Assembly: GCA_963844055.1 (NCBI GenBank)
Contig: CAWJMN010000001.1
Location: 2,852,001-2,916,000, forward strand
Source of the DNA: CAWJMN01 sp963844055
GTDB taxonomy: Bacteria; Planctomycetota; Planctomycetia; Pirellulales; Pirellulaceae
DNA length: 64,000 bases
Reading direction: 5' to 3'
This document shows, one piece after another, positions 36,027-46,492 of this stretch (position 1 is its first letter; every line of letters begins with the position of its first letter). Below the pieces are notes generated by a model. It did no database searches, had not been told where the DNA came from, and saw only the letters and a list, made by a program, of their open reading frames with translations. The position numbers and the translations under genes are program-made.

Positions 36027-36635
36027 ATGGCTCGCTACAACGGCCCCAAGGCTCGTATCAATCGTCGACTCGGCGCGTTAGTGTATGAAAACAGTGGTGC
36101 CGCCCGTGCTTTGGAACGCCGCGACAATCCTCCTGGTATGCATCAAAAGGGCCGCCGCCTATCCAACTGGGGTACGGCCGCTGCTGAAAAGCAAAAAATT
36201 AAGCATTACTACGGGCTTGGCGAACGCCAACTCCGTCGTTACTACGACATGGCCGTTTCGAAGAAGGGAAACACCGGTGAATCGTTGCTGGCCCTTTGCG
36301 AACGCCGTCTAGACAACGTTATTCGCCGTGCTGGCTTCACCAAGACTCGCCCACAAGCCCGCCAAGGCATTGTGCACGGTCACTTCGCCGTTAATGGCGT
36401 TAAGGTAACCAGCCCTAGCTACGCACTTCGTCCAGGCGATGTGATCACCGTTCGTCCGAACGAAAAGATCTACAACCTGTACCGCGGTGTTTCGGGCGAT
36501 GCCAATCACCAAGCTCCAGACTGGATCACGTTTGACGGCGAAACCCTCCGTGCAACGATGGTCGGCCTGCCAGGTCCCTCGGACTTCAGCTTGCCAGTGA
36601 ACGCCAATATCGTGGTCGAATTCCTGTCGCGTTAA
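36027..36635 (+). CDS. rpsD: 30S ribosomal protein S4
   Basis: Primary 16S rRNA-binding protein of the small subunit and nucleator of its 5' domain. The 202-residue product begins M-A-R-Y-x-G-P-K, keeps the K-Q-K-I-K-H-Y-Y-G-L-G-E-R-Q region, the S4 RNA-binding domain E-x-R-L-D-N-V-x-R-R-A-G-F and the H-G-H-F-x-V-N-G-V-K-V motif. The zinc-finger cysteines of the C+ form are absent, so it is the C- form. Here it stands alone with its own terminator, outside the rpsM-rpsK-rpoA context. Confidence 0.97.
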   Translation: MARYNGPKARINRRLGALVYENSGAARALERRDNPPGMHQKGRRLSNWGTAAAEKQKIKHYYGLGERQLRRYYDMAVSKKGNTGESLLALCERRLDNVIRRAGFTKTRPQARQGIVHGHFAVNGVKVTSPSYALRPGDVITVRPNEKIYNLYRGVSGDANHQAPDWITFDGETLRATMVGLPGPSDFSLPVNANIVVEFLSR

Positions 36636-36704
36636 TCGCCCCAGGATTTCGTGATCTACCAGCGGCCTGTTAGGCCCCTGGTAACCCAGCGAAAAAGACA
36701 AATC

Positions 36705-36738
36705 AAAAAACCGCGGTCCTTTTGGGCTGCGGTTTTTT
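36705..36738. terminator. Bidirectional terminator after rpsD
   Basis: Six As, CCGC, a 14-base loop, GCGG and six Ts. It works on either strand; on the plus strand it ends rpsD. The rest of the 311-base gap to lpdA (36636-36946) shows no other feature. Confidence 0.85.
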
Positions 36739-36946
36739 CGTGCGCGCCTATTTAGGACCCAATCCACCAGGTTACAAACCGGCCTACGGCCGCCTGATTT
36801 TGGCTTGGTTTTCATCCCAGCCGCTGCTGACCAACCTTGCGGCGGCGGAGGGCGATAGTAAGATACGGGTTAGTGAATTCTGCATGAGATTGCCATAAGC
36901 AAAGGCAATTCCTCGCTTATCTTCCTTAAACCAAACTGATCAATCG

Positions 36947-38386
36947 ATGCATACCCCTCTTGTTGTGCTTGGTGGTGGCCCGGGTGGATACGCTGCCGCT
37001 TTTTTGGCGGCTGATGAGGGGATCGAGGTGACGATTGTTGAACAAGAGTCACAGCTTGGCGGCACGTGCCTGCTGCGTGGCTGCATTCCCAGCAAGGCCT
37101 TGCTCCACGTCGCCCGTGTAATCTCCGAGGCCGAAGAACTGACGGCCGATTGGGGCGTCGAGTTTTCGAAGCCCGCAATCAGCATCGACAAAGTCCGCGC
37201 TCGCAAAGAAAAGGTGATCAGCACGTTGACGGGGGGCCTTAAACAGTTGGCCAAACGCCGCAATGTAAAGCTGATTACCGCCAAGGGAATCTTTGAAAAC
37301 TCCACGACCCTGCGTCTGGAAGGTGATGACCCTTCCATTCCAGAAGATCGCGTTTTGACGTTTGATCGCTGCATTTTGGCCACCGGCTCAACCCCTGCGA
37401 TGCCCGCCAGTTTCAACCTGGGCTCAGACCGGGTCATGGACTCGACCGGTGCTTTGAATCTGAAGGATGTTCCTGAGAAACTGCTAGTGATTGGCGGCGG
37501 ATACATCGGCCTCGAAATGGGGACCGTGTACGCCAACCTAGGTTCAGAAGTAAGCGTCGTTGAATTCATGGACGGCCTACTAATGGCTGCCGATCGCGAC
37601 CTTGTAAAGCCGCTGGAAAAGCATCTAAAGAAGCTATTCAACAACCGCATCTTCCTCAACACGAAGGTCGGCTCACTGGGGCTTCGCGGCGACAAAGTCG
37701 AAGTCGCTTTCGAAGGGCCAGGCAAATTCGGCGTTGAGCTTTACGATCGTGTCCTGGTTGCCGTAGGACGCCGTCCTAACAGCAAGGGTTTCGGCCTAGA
37801 AAACACCCAGGTTCAAGTCAACGAAAAGGGCTTTGTGGTTTGCAACAAGTCACAGCAAACCGATGACCCGCACATTCTGGCTATCGGCGATATCGCTGGC
37901 GAGCCCATGCTGGCCCACAAGGCAACCCATGAAGGGCGCATCGCCGCCGAAGTGGTGCTGGGCAAGCCAGTCACCTTCGACAAGATCGCTATCCCGGCCG
38001 TCGTCTTTACCGATCCTGAACTCGCGTGGGTGGGCCTCACCGAAGACCAAGCCAAAAAGGAAGGACGCAACGTCGAAGTTGCCATCTATCCTTGGGCCGC
38101 TAGTGGCCGTGCTCAGGCCTTGGGCCGAGTCGAAGGGCTCACCAAGTGGGTTATCGATCCCGAGACGGAACGTGTGCTGGGATGCGGCATTGTGGGCCCT
38201 GGCGCCGGCGAGCTGATTTCGGAAGCTGCTCTAGCCATGGAAATGGGCTGTGAAATTCGCGACCTCAGCGAAACAATCCACCCGCATCCAACCCTCAGCG
38301 AAACGATGATGAATGCGGGCGAAACTTTTTTTGGCACGGCCACAGAAATCTACAAGCCCAAGCGTTCCCACGCTCCGAGCAACTAG
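36947..38386 (+). CDS. lpdA: Dihydrolipoyl dehydrogenase (E3)
   Basis: Flavoprotein that reoxidises the lipoyl arm of the pyruvate dehydrogenase complex, giving NADH. FAD fold at the N-terminus (G-G-G-P-G-G-Y), redox disulphide C41/C46 in G-G-T-C-L-L-R-G-C-I-P-S-K, NAD fold with G-G-G-Y-I-G-L-E-M-G, and the C-terminal H-P-H-P-T-L-S-E catalytic His-Glu. 479 residues, normal. It stands first in the cluster E3, E1, E2, which makes pyruvate dehydrogenase the obvious complex, though one E3 may serve several complexes. Confidence 0.96.
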   Translation: MHTPLVVLGGGPGGYAAAFLAADEGIEVTIVEQESQLGGTCLLRGCIPSKALLHVARVISEAEELTADWGVEFSKPAISIDKVRARKEKVISTLTGGLKQLAKRRNVKLITAKGIFENSTTLRLEGDDPSIPEDRVLTFDRCILATGSTPAMPASFNLGSDRVMDSTGALNLKDVPEKLLVIGGGYIGLEMGTVYANLGSEVSVVEFMDGLLMAADRDLVKPLEKHLKKLFNNRIFLNTKVGSLGLRGDKVEVAFEGPGKFGVELYDRVLVAVGRRPNSKGFGLENTQVQVNEKGFVVCNKSQQTDDPHILAIGDIAGEPMLAHKATHEGRIAAEVVLGKPVTFDKIAIPAVVFTDPELAWVGLTEDQAKKEGRNVEVAIYPWAASGRAQALGRVEGLTKWVIDPETERVLGCGIVGPGAGELISEAALAMEMGCEIRDLSETIHPHPTLSETMMNAGETFFGTATEIYKPKRSHAPSN

Positions 38387-38399
38387 TCCATCACTTCGC

Positions 38400-38434
38400 C
38401 TTATAGAGGGCCTCTTTTCGATGCCCTTTATAAG
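38400..38434 (+). terminator. Hairpin after lpdA
   Basis: CTTATAGAGGGC and GCCCTTTATAAG pair over twelve positions (one wobble) around an 11-base loop. No T-run follows, so termination is uncertain; it may protect the 3' end of the lpdA message. Confidence 0.5.
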
Positions 38435-38836
38435 TCGCATGCGATCCTATCTGCCACGCAATCAACCTTTTTATCTGTACACACATCTATTTCAGGTGTG
38501 TTAAATGGTTGATTGGGTTGTGCAGCAGGACCATGAATGGCCCAGTACTCCAAGGGGAGGCCAGAGGCCATCCCTTACGATCTTTAGGTGCTCAGCGGCG
38601 GCAATCCACCCCAAGAGTCCTTTACCTAAAGCCTTTTGTGACAAACAATACAGGATCAAAGCTTGGGTGGAATTTACGGATTGTCGCCGGTAGGCGCTCC
38701 TGCTAATCCTACAGGCATGGCAGGACTGCGACGGAAGCCATGATTGCGACGGAATCGCAATTGGTGAGCAAATTCTCGTTCGGCATCCCCATCGCCTCGG
38801 GCGTTTTCCCAACTCATTTTAAGGCAAGGTTGGTAG
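38435..38836. other. Intergenic upstream of aceE
   Basis: About 400 bases with no supported gene. A 6-base inverted repeat (ACACAC/GTGTGT) lies near 38479-38502. A promoter for aceE-aceF probably sits here but I see no strong match. Confidence 0.35.
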
Positions 38837-41576
38837 ATGTCAGACACAGACACGGTTCCTGAGTCGCAAGCGAATGACGACGCGGGTTATGTTGCGCCTG
38901 TTTTGGACTCCGATCCCGCAGAGACCAAGGAGTGGATGGATTCGCTTGAATACATCCTGAAGACCAAAGGTCCAGAACGCGCAAAGTTTTTGCTCTCCGC
39001 CCTGGAAAGCGAAGCCATGGAGAAGGGTGTGGAACTTCCGCATCCGCTTAACACGCCGTACATCAACACGCTTCCTCCGAGCAGCCAAAATCGCTATCCC
39101 GGCAATCGTGAAATCGAACGCCGCATCAAGAGCATCATTCGCTGGAATGCGATGGCCATGGTCGCTCGGGCCAACAATGTAGATCCGATCGGCTCGGCGG
39201 ACACATCTCGACATTTGCTTCGTCCGCCACCCTGTACGAAGTTGCTTTCAATCACTTCTTCCGCGGCCGTGGCGAATCGGGCTTCGACGGCGATCAAATC
39301 TACTTCCAAGGCCATGCTTCGCCCGGCATGTACTCGCGCGCCTTTCTCGAAGGTCGCCTCACCGAAGAGAACCTGGACAACTTCCGTCGCGAACTGCAGC
39401 CCGTCCAAGGCCTCTCTTCGTATCCGCATCCTTGGCTGATGCCAGACTTCTGGGAGTTTCCCACGGTCTCGATGGGCCTGGGCCCGATCATGGCGATCTA
39501 CCAAGCTCGCTTCAACGAGTACCTGCAAAGATCGTGGCATCACAGACACGGCTCAACAGAAGGTCTGGGCCTTCCTGGGCGACGGCGAATGCGACGAACC
39601 AGAATCGCTCGGCGCCATCACGCTGGCTGGCCGCGAAAAGCTGGACAACCTGATCTTCGTCATCAACTGCAACCTGCAACGACTCGACGGTCCGGTCCGC
39701 GGCAACGGCAAGATCATTCAGGAACTGGAAGGGCTCTTCCGCGGTGCCGGCTGGAACGTCATCAAGGTCATCTGGGGCGATGATTGGGACGCACTGCTGG
39801 AAAAGGACGAAACGGGCCTGCTCGTCAAACGCATGGGCGAGGTCGTCGATGGCCAGTATCAAAAATACATCGGCATGCCGGGCTCGTACATTCGCGAGCA
39901 CTTCTTCGGCAAGTATCCCGAGCTGCTCGAACTGGTCGAAAACTACTCCGACGAAAAACTCGAAAAGCTTGCGTCGTGGCGGTCACGATCCCGAAAAGGT
40001 CTATGCCGCTTACAAGGCGGCCGTGCGAACACAAGGGCCAACCGACCGTCATCCTGGCCAAGACGATCAAGGGTTACGGCCTGGGCGAAGCGGGCGAAGG
40101 CCGCAATATCGCCCACAACCAGAAGAAACTCGAACGAGCGAAGAACTGCTCGAATTCCGCACTCGCTTTGGCATTCCGATTTCGGACGAAGAGGTCGGCA
40201 AGGCTCCGTTCTATCAAGCCGCCGCGAAGACAGCGTCGAGATGAAATACCTGCGCGAACGCCGCGCGGCACTTGGGTGGCCCGTGCCGTCGCGACCGACG
40301 CGCATCCCAAGACTGGAAGTGCCCACGCTGGCCGAATACACAAGAATTCCTTGATCGGCAGCGACGGGAAAGAAATGTCCACCACGATGGGCTTCGTCCG
40401 CTTGCTGCAACAAGCTTTGCCGACGACAAGAAGATCGGCAAGAACATCGTGCCGATCGTGCCCGACGAATCGCGCACGTTCGGCATGGAAGGCATGTTCA
40501 GCGAGGTCGGCATCTACGCCCACGCCGGCCAGCTTTACGAACCGGTCGATTCGCGACATGATCGCCGTACTACAAGGAAGCCAACGACGGCCAAATCCTG
40601 GAAGAAGGGATCACCGAAGCCGGCTCGATGTCGTCGCTTCAATGCCGCCGGCACGGCCTATAGCTCGCACGGCATCAACATGATTCCGTTCTTCATCTAC
40701 TACTCGATGTTCGGCTTCCAGCGGATCGGCGATCTGATCTGGGCCGCGGCCGACATGCGGGCCAAAGGCTTCTTGCTCGGCGGCACCGCCGGTCGCACCA
40801 CGCTCAACGGCGAAGGCCTGCAGCATCAGGACGGCCACAGCCTGCTCAACGCGATCGCCTTCCCCACGGTTCGCGCCTACGACCCGGCCTTTGCGTACGA
40901 GACCGCCGTCATCATCTTCGACGGCCTGAAAAAGCTGTACGAAGAAGGCGAAACGGCAATCTATTACCTGATGGTCAGGTAATGACAACACTACGCCCAC
41001 CCCGCCATGCCAGAAGGTGTCGAAGAAGGCATCATCCAAGGCATGTACAAGTTCTCGACCAAGACGGCCGAGAACAGCAAGCTGAAGGTCAACCTTTTCG
41101 GCAGCGGAGCCATCCTTCCGCATGTCCTTAAGGCCCAAACCATGCTGGCCGAGAAATACGGTATTAGCAGCAACGTTTGGAGTGTCACCAGCTACACCCA
41201 GCTACGTCGCGACTGCCATTCCTGCGAACGATGGAACATGTTCCATCCGACCATGCCACGCAAGCGCAGCTATGTCGAGCGTGTACTAGACGGCGAAAAC
41301 GGCCTGTTTATTGCCGCCAGCGATTACGTGCGTGCACTTCCAGAGCAAATCACTCGCTGGATTCCTGGTGAGTTCTTTGCACTGGGAACCGATGGCATGG
41401 GGCGTAGCGAATCTCGCAAAACCCTCCGCCGCCATTTCGAAGTGGATGCGGAATGCATCACGCTGGCAACCCTATATCGCTTGCATCGCCGCGGTGAACT
41501 AGACGCCAAGGTCGTCCAGCAAGCCATCGTGGATCTTGGGATCGACCCTGAAAAGGTAGATCCTTATTTCGCCTAA
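38837..41576 (+). pseudogene. aceE: Pyruvate dehydrogenase E1 (homodimeric), multiply frameshifted
   Basis: Thiamine-diphosphate E1 of the AceE type, about 900 residues, which decarboxylates pyruvate. The first 120 codons are intact to about 39195 and the last 190 from about 41007 (M-P-E-G-V-E-E-G to the stop). Between them the AceE sequence is recognisable throughout (A-S-S-A-T-L-Y-E-V, G-D-G-E-C-D-E-P-E-S with the ThDP motif, G-H-D-P-x-K-V-Y-A-A, G-T-A-Y-S-S-H-G-I-N-M-I-P). It hops frames near 39196, 39530, 39968, 40030, 40135, 40230, 40342, 40420, 40553, 40567 and 40637, and meets TAA TGA at 40980-40985. Because amino acids stay conserved between breaks, this looks like a poor-consensus patch rather than a decayed gene. 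The cell very likely has a working aceE. Confidence 0.85.
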
Positions 41577-41657
41577 GCTGTCGTCGTTCCAGGCCTGTTC
41601 CATACGTGCCGAACCAATTACGGCACGTCGATTTCTTTCCCAAGCTAAAACTACGCC

Positions 41658-43031
41658 ATGTCGATTGAAGTAAAACTGCCGAATTTGGGTGATGGTATCG
41701 ACTCCGGGGACGTTGTCGAAATCCTCGTGAAAGAGGGAGACGTCATCGCCAAGGATCAAGCCATCCTGGAAATGGAAACTGGCAAGGCAACCATGCAGGT
41801 TCCTTCCAGCCATGCCGGCAAGATTATCAAGGTTCACGTCGCCCAAGGACAAAGCGTCCCAGTTGGCGGCACCTTGCTGACTGTGGAAGGTGTCGCAGCC
41901 TCTTCGGCTCCTGCCGCCAAACCCGCTGCTCCTAAGCCTGCTGCAGCTCCTCCGAAGGCTCCTGCACCAACTCCAGTTGCTGCTGCCCCAGCCCCAACAC
42001 CGGTTCAGCCAGTTGTCGCCGCTCCTGTGGCACCCGCTCCCGTTGTTATCAAGCCACTAACCCCAGCAGCACCAGCTCCGGTGCCGACGCCAGTTGTTGC
42101 GGCCACGGCCGTAGCAGATTCCGACGTCGCCGCTGGTCCAGCCGTTCGCCGATTTGCTCGTGAAGTTGGCGTTGATCTGGCCCGCGTCACTGGGTCTGGC
42201 CCTGGCGGCCGGATCTCGCGTGAAGACGTCCTCGCCGTTGTACGTCAAGCCAGCAGCCAAGCCGCTGTCACGGCCGCAGCCGGCAGCAAGTCCAAATCCA
42301 CCTCCACGGCCAACAGCCGTGACAATTGGGGCCCGGTTCGCCTAGAACGCCTCCCGAAGATTCGCAAGGTAATCGCCAACAAGATGCATGAGTCTTGGAC
42401 GACTTGCCCTCGCGTTACCAACTTCGATGATGCTGACGTTACCGAGCTCGAAAAGATCCGCTCCTCGAGCAAAGATGATTATGCCAAGAAGGGGATCAAG
42501 CTCACCAGCCTTCCTTTCGTCATCAAGGCGGTTGCTTCGGCGCTTCGTTCCCACCCCGTGATGAACGCCTCGATCGACATGGTCAACGACCAAATCATCT
42601 ACAAGGAATACGTCAACGTTGGCATTGCCGTCGATACCGAACGCGGCCTAGTCGTCCCCAGCCTGCGTGGTGCTGACGAAATGTCGATTGCTGACATTGC
42701 CCGCGCTTTGGCAGGCCTGGCTGACAACGTACGTGACAACAACTTCAGCGTGGCCGACCTACAAGGGAGCACCTTCACGATCAGCAATCTGGGGGCCATT
42801 GGTGGCACCTACAGCACGCCCATCATCAACACGCCAGAAGTCGCCATCCTGCTGGTCGGCCGTTCGCGGAAGATGCCGGTCGTGGTGGATGATCAAATTG
42901 CCATTCGCTTGATGATGCCACTTAGCTTGGCCTATGACCATCGCCTGGTAGATGGCGGCATTGCTGCTCGCTTCCTCAACGATGTGATCGACTACCTAGA
43001 AGCCCCAGGCCGTCTGCTACTGGCTCCGTAA
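41658..43031 (+). CDS. aceF: Dihydrolipoyllysine acetyltransferase (E2)
   Basis: Core subunit of pyruvate dehydrogenase that passes the acetyl group to CoA. 457 residues: one lipoyl domain (attachment Lys43 in M-E-T-G-K-A-T), a long Ala/Pro/Val linker, a peripheral-subunit-binding domain near 155-195 (V-R-R-F-A-R-E-x-G-V-D-L ... G-P-G-G-R-I), and the catalytic domain ending in Y-D-H-R-x-V-D-G-G with the active-site His and Asp. The E. coli enzyme has three lipoyl domains, this has one. It follows aceE by about 80 bases. Confidence 0.95.
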   Translation: MSIEVKLPNLGDGIDSGDVVEILVKEGDVIAKDQAILEMETGKATMQVPSSHAGKIIKVHVAQGQSVPVGGTLLTVEGVAASSAPAAKPAAPKPAAAPPKAPAPTPVAAAPAPTPVQPVVAAPVAPAPVVIKPLTPAAPAPVPTPVVAATAVADSDVAAGPAVRRFAREVGVDLARVTGSGPGGRISREDVLAVVRQASSQAAVTAAAGSKSKSTSTANSRDNWGPVRLERLPKIRKVIANKMHESWTTCPRVTNFDDADVTELEKIRSSSKDDYAKKGIKLTSLPFVIKAVASALRSHPVMNASIDMVNDQIIYKEYVNVGIAVDTERGLVVPSLRGADEMSIADIARALAGLADNVRDNNFSVADLQGSTFTISNLGAIGGTYSTPIINTPEVAILLVGRSRKMPVVVDDQIAIRLMMPLSLAYDHRLVDGGIAARFLNDVIDYLEAPGRLLLAP

Positions 43032-43119
43032 GGTTCTGGCTCCTTCGATGGAGAACACCTTGGTCAACGAAAAAAAGAGCCACAATATACCTGTGACACT
43101 TTCCTAACCGAGGGATCGA

Positions 43120-43398
43120 ATGACTGAGGTTTGGCGGAAACTGAAAGTTGGAGACCGAATCAGACTCACTGAGATGCCCCCTGAGTTCCTTCGGGAAGGC
43201 TGTTACCTTCATCCAGACACCAAGCGTGTCTACAAGAAGCTAGTGGCACGCAAGCGTCCGCTTCGGATTTACAAAGTTCGAGATGGAGGCCCGTGGATTC
43301 ATTGCAGATTCCGTCGCAAGAATGGCCGCTTGGAGTATCACTGGCTTCTGTTCAACCACGGCGGAATCGTGAGAGTGAGCCGTCGAGCAACTACCTGA
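43120..43398 (+). CDS. Small basic hypothetical protein
   Basis: A 92-residue strongly basic protein (R/K-rich, with W at four places) without signal or membrane segment. C-Y-L-H-P-D-T-K-R-V-Y-K-K-L near 28-41 and a beta-like end (E-Y-H-W-L-L-F-N-H-G-G) suggest a small folded domain. A G-A-G-G-G-A ribosome site before the ATG supports it as real. I do not recognise the family. It lies between aceF and the bidirectional terminator shared with glgC. Confidence 0.65.
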   Translation: MTEVWRKLKVGDRIRLTEMPPEFLREGCYLHPDTKRVYKKLVARKRPLRIYKVRDGGPWIHCRFRRKNGRLEYHWLLFNHGGIVRVSRRATT

Positions 43399-43431
43399 AT
43401 GGGCAAGTGTGTCAGGTATTTTATTACACAA

Positions 43432-43480
43432 AAAAAGGTGCGGCTTAGATATCACATCTAGGCCGCACCTTTTTGTTTTT
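43432..43480. terminator. Bidirectional terminator between convergent genes
   Basis: A-A-A-A-A-G-G-T-G-C-G-G-C-T-T-A-G-A-T pairs with its complement across a five-base loop, giving a stem of up to 19 pairs with As before and Ts after. It serves the small plus-strand gene and glgC on the minus strand. Confidence 0.9.
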
Positions 43481-43511
43481 CTAGCGAGCTTTACGAGCTT
43501 CTAAAGCCGCC

Positions 43512-44809
43512 CTAGCAAGGGAGCTTCCAGCCGTTTGGCAGGGTCGATTCCTTCACCACCACGGGAATTCCATCCCGTACGATGCAAGGCTCGTCTTCGC
43601 CCCACTCGTCAACGCCGGACGTATTGGCAATGGTGACCTTTTCACCAATACGGCAATTCTTATCGATGATCGCACCGCTAATCACGCTACCGTTGCCAAT
43701 TCCAAGCGGAGGCAGGCCGGCGGCTGTATTGGTCGCTCGGTCCTTCTGACGCTCGTATTCATCCGCACCCATGATGATGGAGTTTTTGATCGTCACCCCT
43801 TCACCGATGATGCAGCGTAAGCCGATCACACTATTTTCAATGACCGCTCCCTTACCGATACGACAGCCGTCCGCAATCGTACTGCCGTGAATCGTTGCTC
43901 CTTCAAGCAACGTTGGGGGCAGGAAGCGGGCGCGGGTGTAAATCGGGGCTTCAGGTACTGCCACATCAAATGGCGGATTAGCACCAGCCAAGCTCAGGTT
44001 GGCCTCGTAAAACGCCTTGATCGTACCGATGTCTTCCCAGTAACCGTCGAACAGGTGCACAAATACCTTGCGTGCACGAACCGAGGCAGGGAAGATCTCT
44101 TTGCCAAAGTCGTGGTAAGACGTCTTGCTAAGCACGTCCACCAAGACATCTCGGTTGAAAATATAGATGCCCATGCTGGCTAGACAGTCGCGCCCTGGCT
44201 CGGAATGCCCCGGGCATCGATCCACGCAGGATCCATCCGAACGAGGTCCATTTCCTTGTCCGTTTGAGGCTTTTCCAAAAAGCCCGTCACCCGGCCATCA
44301 TCTCCAACTCGCATTACACCCAAAGATTTCGCTGCTTCACGCGTTACCGGCATTGCGGCAATCGTCGCATCAGCCCCGTACTTCTTGTGGGTTTCAAGCA
44401 ATTCACGGAAATCCATCCGGTACAACTGGTCACCGGAAAGGATCACGACATATTCAATTCCAGGCTGCTGGATATAGCGCAAGTTCTTACGAACCGCATC
44501 CGCCGTACCTTGATACCAAGCCTTGTTCTCTTCATCCATGGTTTGCTGAGCTGCCAGCAGCTCCACAAAACCGCCGTCAAAGTGATCGAAGCGGTACGTT
44601 TGGCGGATGTGGCGATGCAAGCTGACAGACATAAACTGCGTCAGCACATACATCCGATTCATGCCACTGTTAATGCAGTTCGACAGGGGGATATCAATCA
44701 GACGATACTTCCCTGCAAGCGGCACGGCCGGCTTGCTGCGAAACTTGGTCAGCGGATAGAGGCGAGTACCACGGCCGCCGCCAAGTACCAAGGAAATTAC
44801 ATTGCGCAT
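43512..44809 (-). CDS. glgC: Glucose-1-phosphate adenylyltransferase (frameshift near 44195)
   Basis: Makes ADP-glucose, the committed step of glycogen synthesis. N-terminal nucleotidyltransferase with G-G-G-R-G-T-R-L-Y-P-L-T at 10-21 and S-G-D-Q-L-Y-R-M-D; the C-terminal part is a left-handed beta-helix with hexapeptide-like turns. The upstream frame ends at a stop near 44180 after D-A-R-G-I-P-S-Q-G-A-T-V. The next frame carries G-R-D-C-L-A-S-M-G-I-Y-I-F, the family continuation, so one base is missing in the G/C-rich run near 44192-44200. Joined length about 430 residues, normal. Divergent from mscS. Confidence 0.9.
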
Positions 44810-45277
44810 CGTGTTGGTTCTTACTCAATTGCTTGTGGGTCCGAATCCATTGCGGGCTTAACACGCCCAAGCGATCCATAGAATAACACCACTTAAGTGC
44901 TCAGCGGCAAGGAGCACGCCCTCAATGTGGCCTAAGTGTGCAAAAGCTTTCCGTTCCGCCTCGATTTCTGCGCTCAAAACGAGTCCCAAGCTGTGCGTAG
45001 CCGCCCACATCGCGCACCTTTCAGACAATTAAAAAACGTGACAAAAGGGCGGCCACGCAAATCCGCTTTTCAAATAGCCCGCAAATCGCCAGCACTGCCT
45101 ATTTTCGCGCCCCAGGGCGGCAACTCTCATCCGCGTCCCGCTACGAATCCTATTGACGCGAAGGGGCATTTTTTCGTACTTCTTCACACATGTCGGCGGC
45201 CCTCTACCCAAGATCGGGCTGTCCGCCTTTTTGCGAATCCATTCCGCAGTGGCTCGCTCAATCCCCGCTGACCCCAT
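44810..45277. other. Divergent intergenic region glgC / mscS
   Basis: About 470 bases that must hold promoters for both genes. I find no clear -35/-10 pair, repeat or RNA motif. Short frames here look like chance. Confidence 0.35.
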
Positions 45278-46492
45278 TTGCTACACACCATGCTCCACCA
45301 ACCTACCCACCGCCGATCCTTGCCCCATTCACTAATAATGGCCGGGATTTTCACCTTCGCCTCCCTGTTCGCCCTGGCGGGCTTCACCTGGGGACAAGAC
45401 AGCGTCGCTCCGAGCGCGCCGGTTGGTCCCCCCAAAGGCCGCCTGGCCAAGAATGTCGCCGTCTTGGCAACCTCCGCAGATGCCAAAACGGGCGCTGCAA
45501 CCGCAGAAGAGTCTTCGACGGGTGACGAGGCAGCAAGTTCTAGCTGGATTCCTGCCAACCTAGACCTAACGTCCGTCATGCAAGTCGTCTACCGTGTTTG
45601 GCACTTCCAGCTGACGACCGTTGGCAAAGATACTCCGATCACTGTGGGCACGCTCATTACGGGGCTGTCACTATTTATCCTGGGATACTTTGCCGCAAAA
45701 AGCATCGCCAGTTGGCTTGAAAAGCGAGTCTTCAAGCGGCTGGGGATTCCACCAACAGCGGCTGCACCGCTTCAAAAGATTGCGTTTTACACGCTGGTCG
45801 CCACTTTTACGTTTTTCACGCTCAATTATTTGAGCGTTCCTTTGGCCGCGTTCACGTTCCTCGGTGGTGCATTTGCTATCGGTGTCGGTTTCGGAAGCCA
45901 AAACCTGATGAACAATTTCATCAGCGGTTTGATCCTCTTGGCCGAACAGCCCATTCGTGTTGGCGACGTGATTCAGATCGATGGCTTCACCGGCAAGGTG
46001 AGCGAGATTGGTGCCCGCAGCACACGCATTACGACCGGCTCCAATACGGAGATCATCGTTCCCAACAGCACATTCCTCCAAACCAACGTTGTGAACTGGA
46101 CCCTTTCCGACGACCGAATCTGTGCCAACATTAAGGTCGGCGTCGCCTACGGCTCGCCAGCTCGTCAAGTGGCGGAGCTCCTTCGCAAGGCCGCCGTCGA
46201 ACAACCGGGGGTACTTTCCAAACCTGCCCCAAATGTTGCGTTCACGAACTTTGGCGAACATGCGCTGGAGTTTGAACTAAGCTACTGCGTACACATGGGA
46301 CAAACCGACCGTGGCAAGACGGAAAGCGAGCTCCGCTTCCGCATTGATGAGCTATTTGCCGAGCATGGCATCTTGGTCGCCTATCCACAACGGGATGTTC
46401 ACCTCAACCTGCTACGGCCGCTCGAAGTGCGTCTGCAAGACCCTCGCGGCAACCTCCTCAGCAGCTTGTCTGCTCGAGGTGAAGCCGCGTGA
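45278..46492 (+). CDS. MscS-family mechanosensitive channel
   Basis: Small-conductance channel that opens under osmotic down-shock. 404 residues: signal-like N-terminus, a disordered stretch, then three membrane helices from about 125, the third (pore) helix being A-F-A-I-G-V-G-F-G-S-Q-N-L-M-N-N with the Gly/Ala packing of MscS TM3. The beta domain with P-F/I-R-V-G-D-V-I-x-I follows, and the C-terminal alpha/beta domain. The stop overlaps the start of corA as GTGA, so the two genes are translationally coupled. Confidence 0.9.
   Translation: MLHTMLHQPTHRRSLPHSLIMAGIFTFASLFALAGFTWGQDSVAPSAPVGPPKGRLAKNVAVLATSADAKTGAATAEESSTGDEAASSSWIPANLDLTSVMQVVYRVWHFQLTTVGKDTPITVGTLITGLSLFILGYFAAKSIASWLEKRVFKRLGIPPTAAAPLQKIAFYTLVATFTFFTLNYLSVPLAAFTFLGGAFAIGVGFGSQNLMNNFISGLILLAEQPIRVGDVIQIDGFTGKVSEIGARSTRITTGSNTEIIVPNSTFLQTNVVNWTLSDDRICANIKVGVAYGSPARQVAELLRKAAVEQPGVLSKPAPNVAFTNFGEHALEFELSYCVHMGQTDRGKTESELRFRIDELFAEHGILVAYPQRDVHLNLLRPLEVRLQDPRGNLLSSLSARGEAA

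Noticed and set aside
39784..40683. A 299-residue Arg-rich plus-strand ORF inside aceE
   Set aside because: Only short parts in this frame match AceE; the rest is out-of-frame translation between indels.
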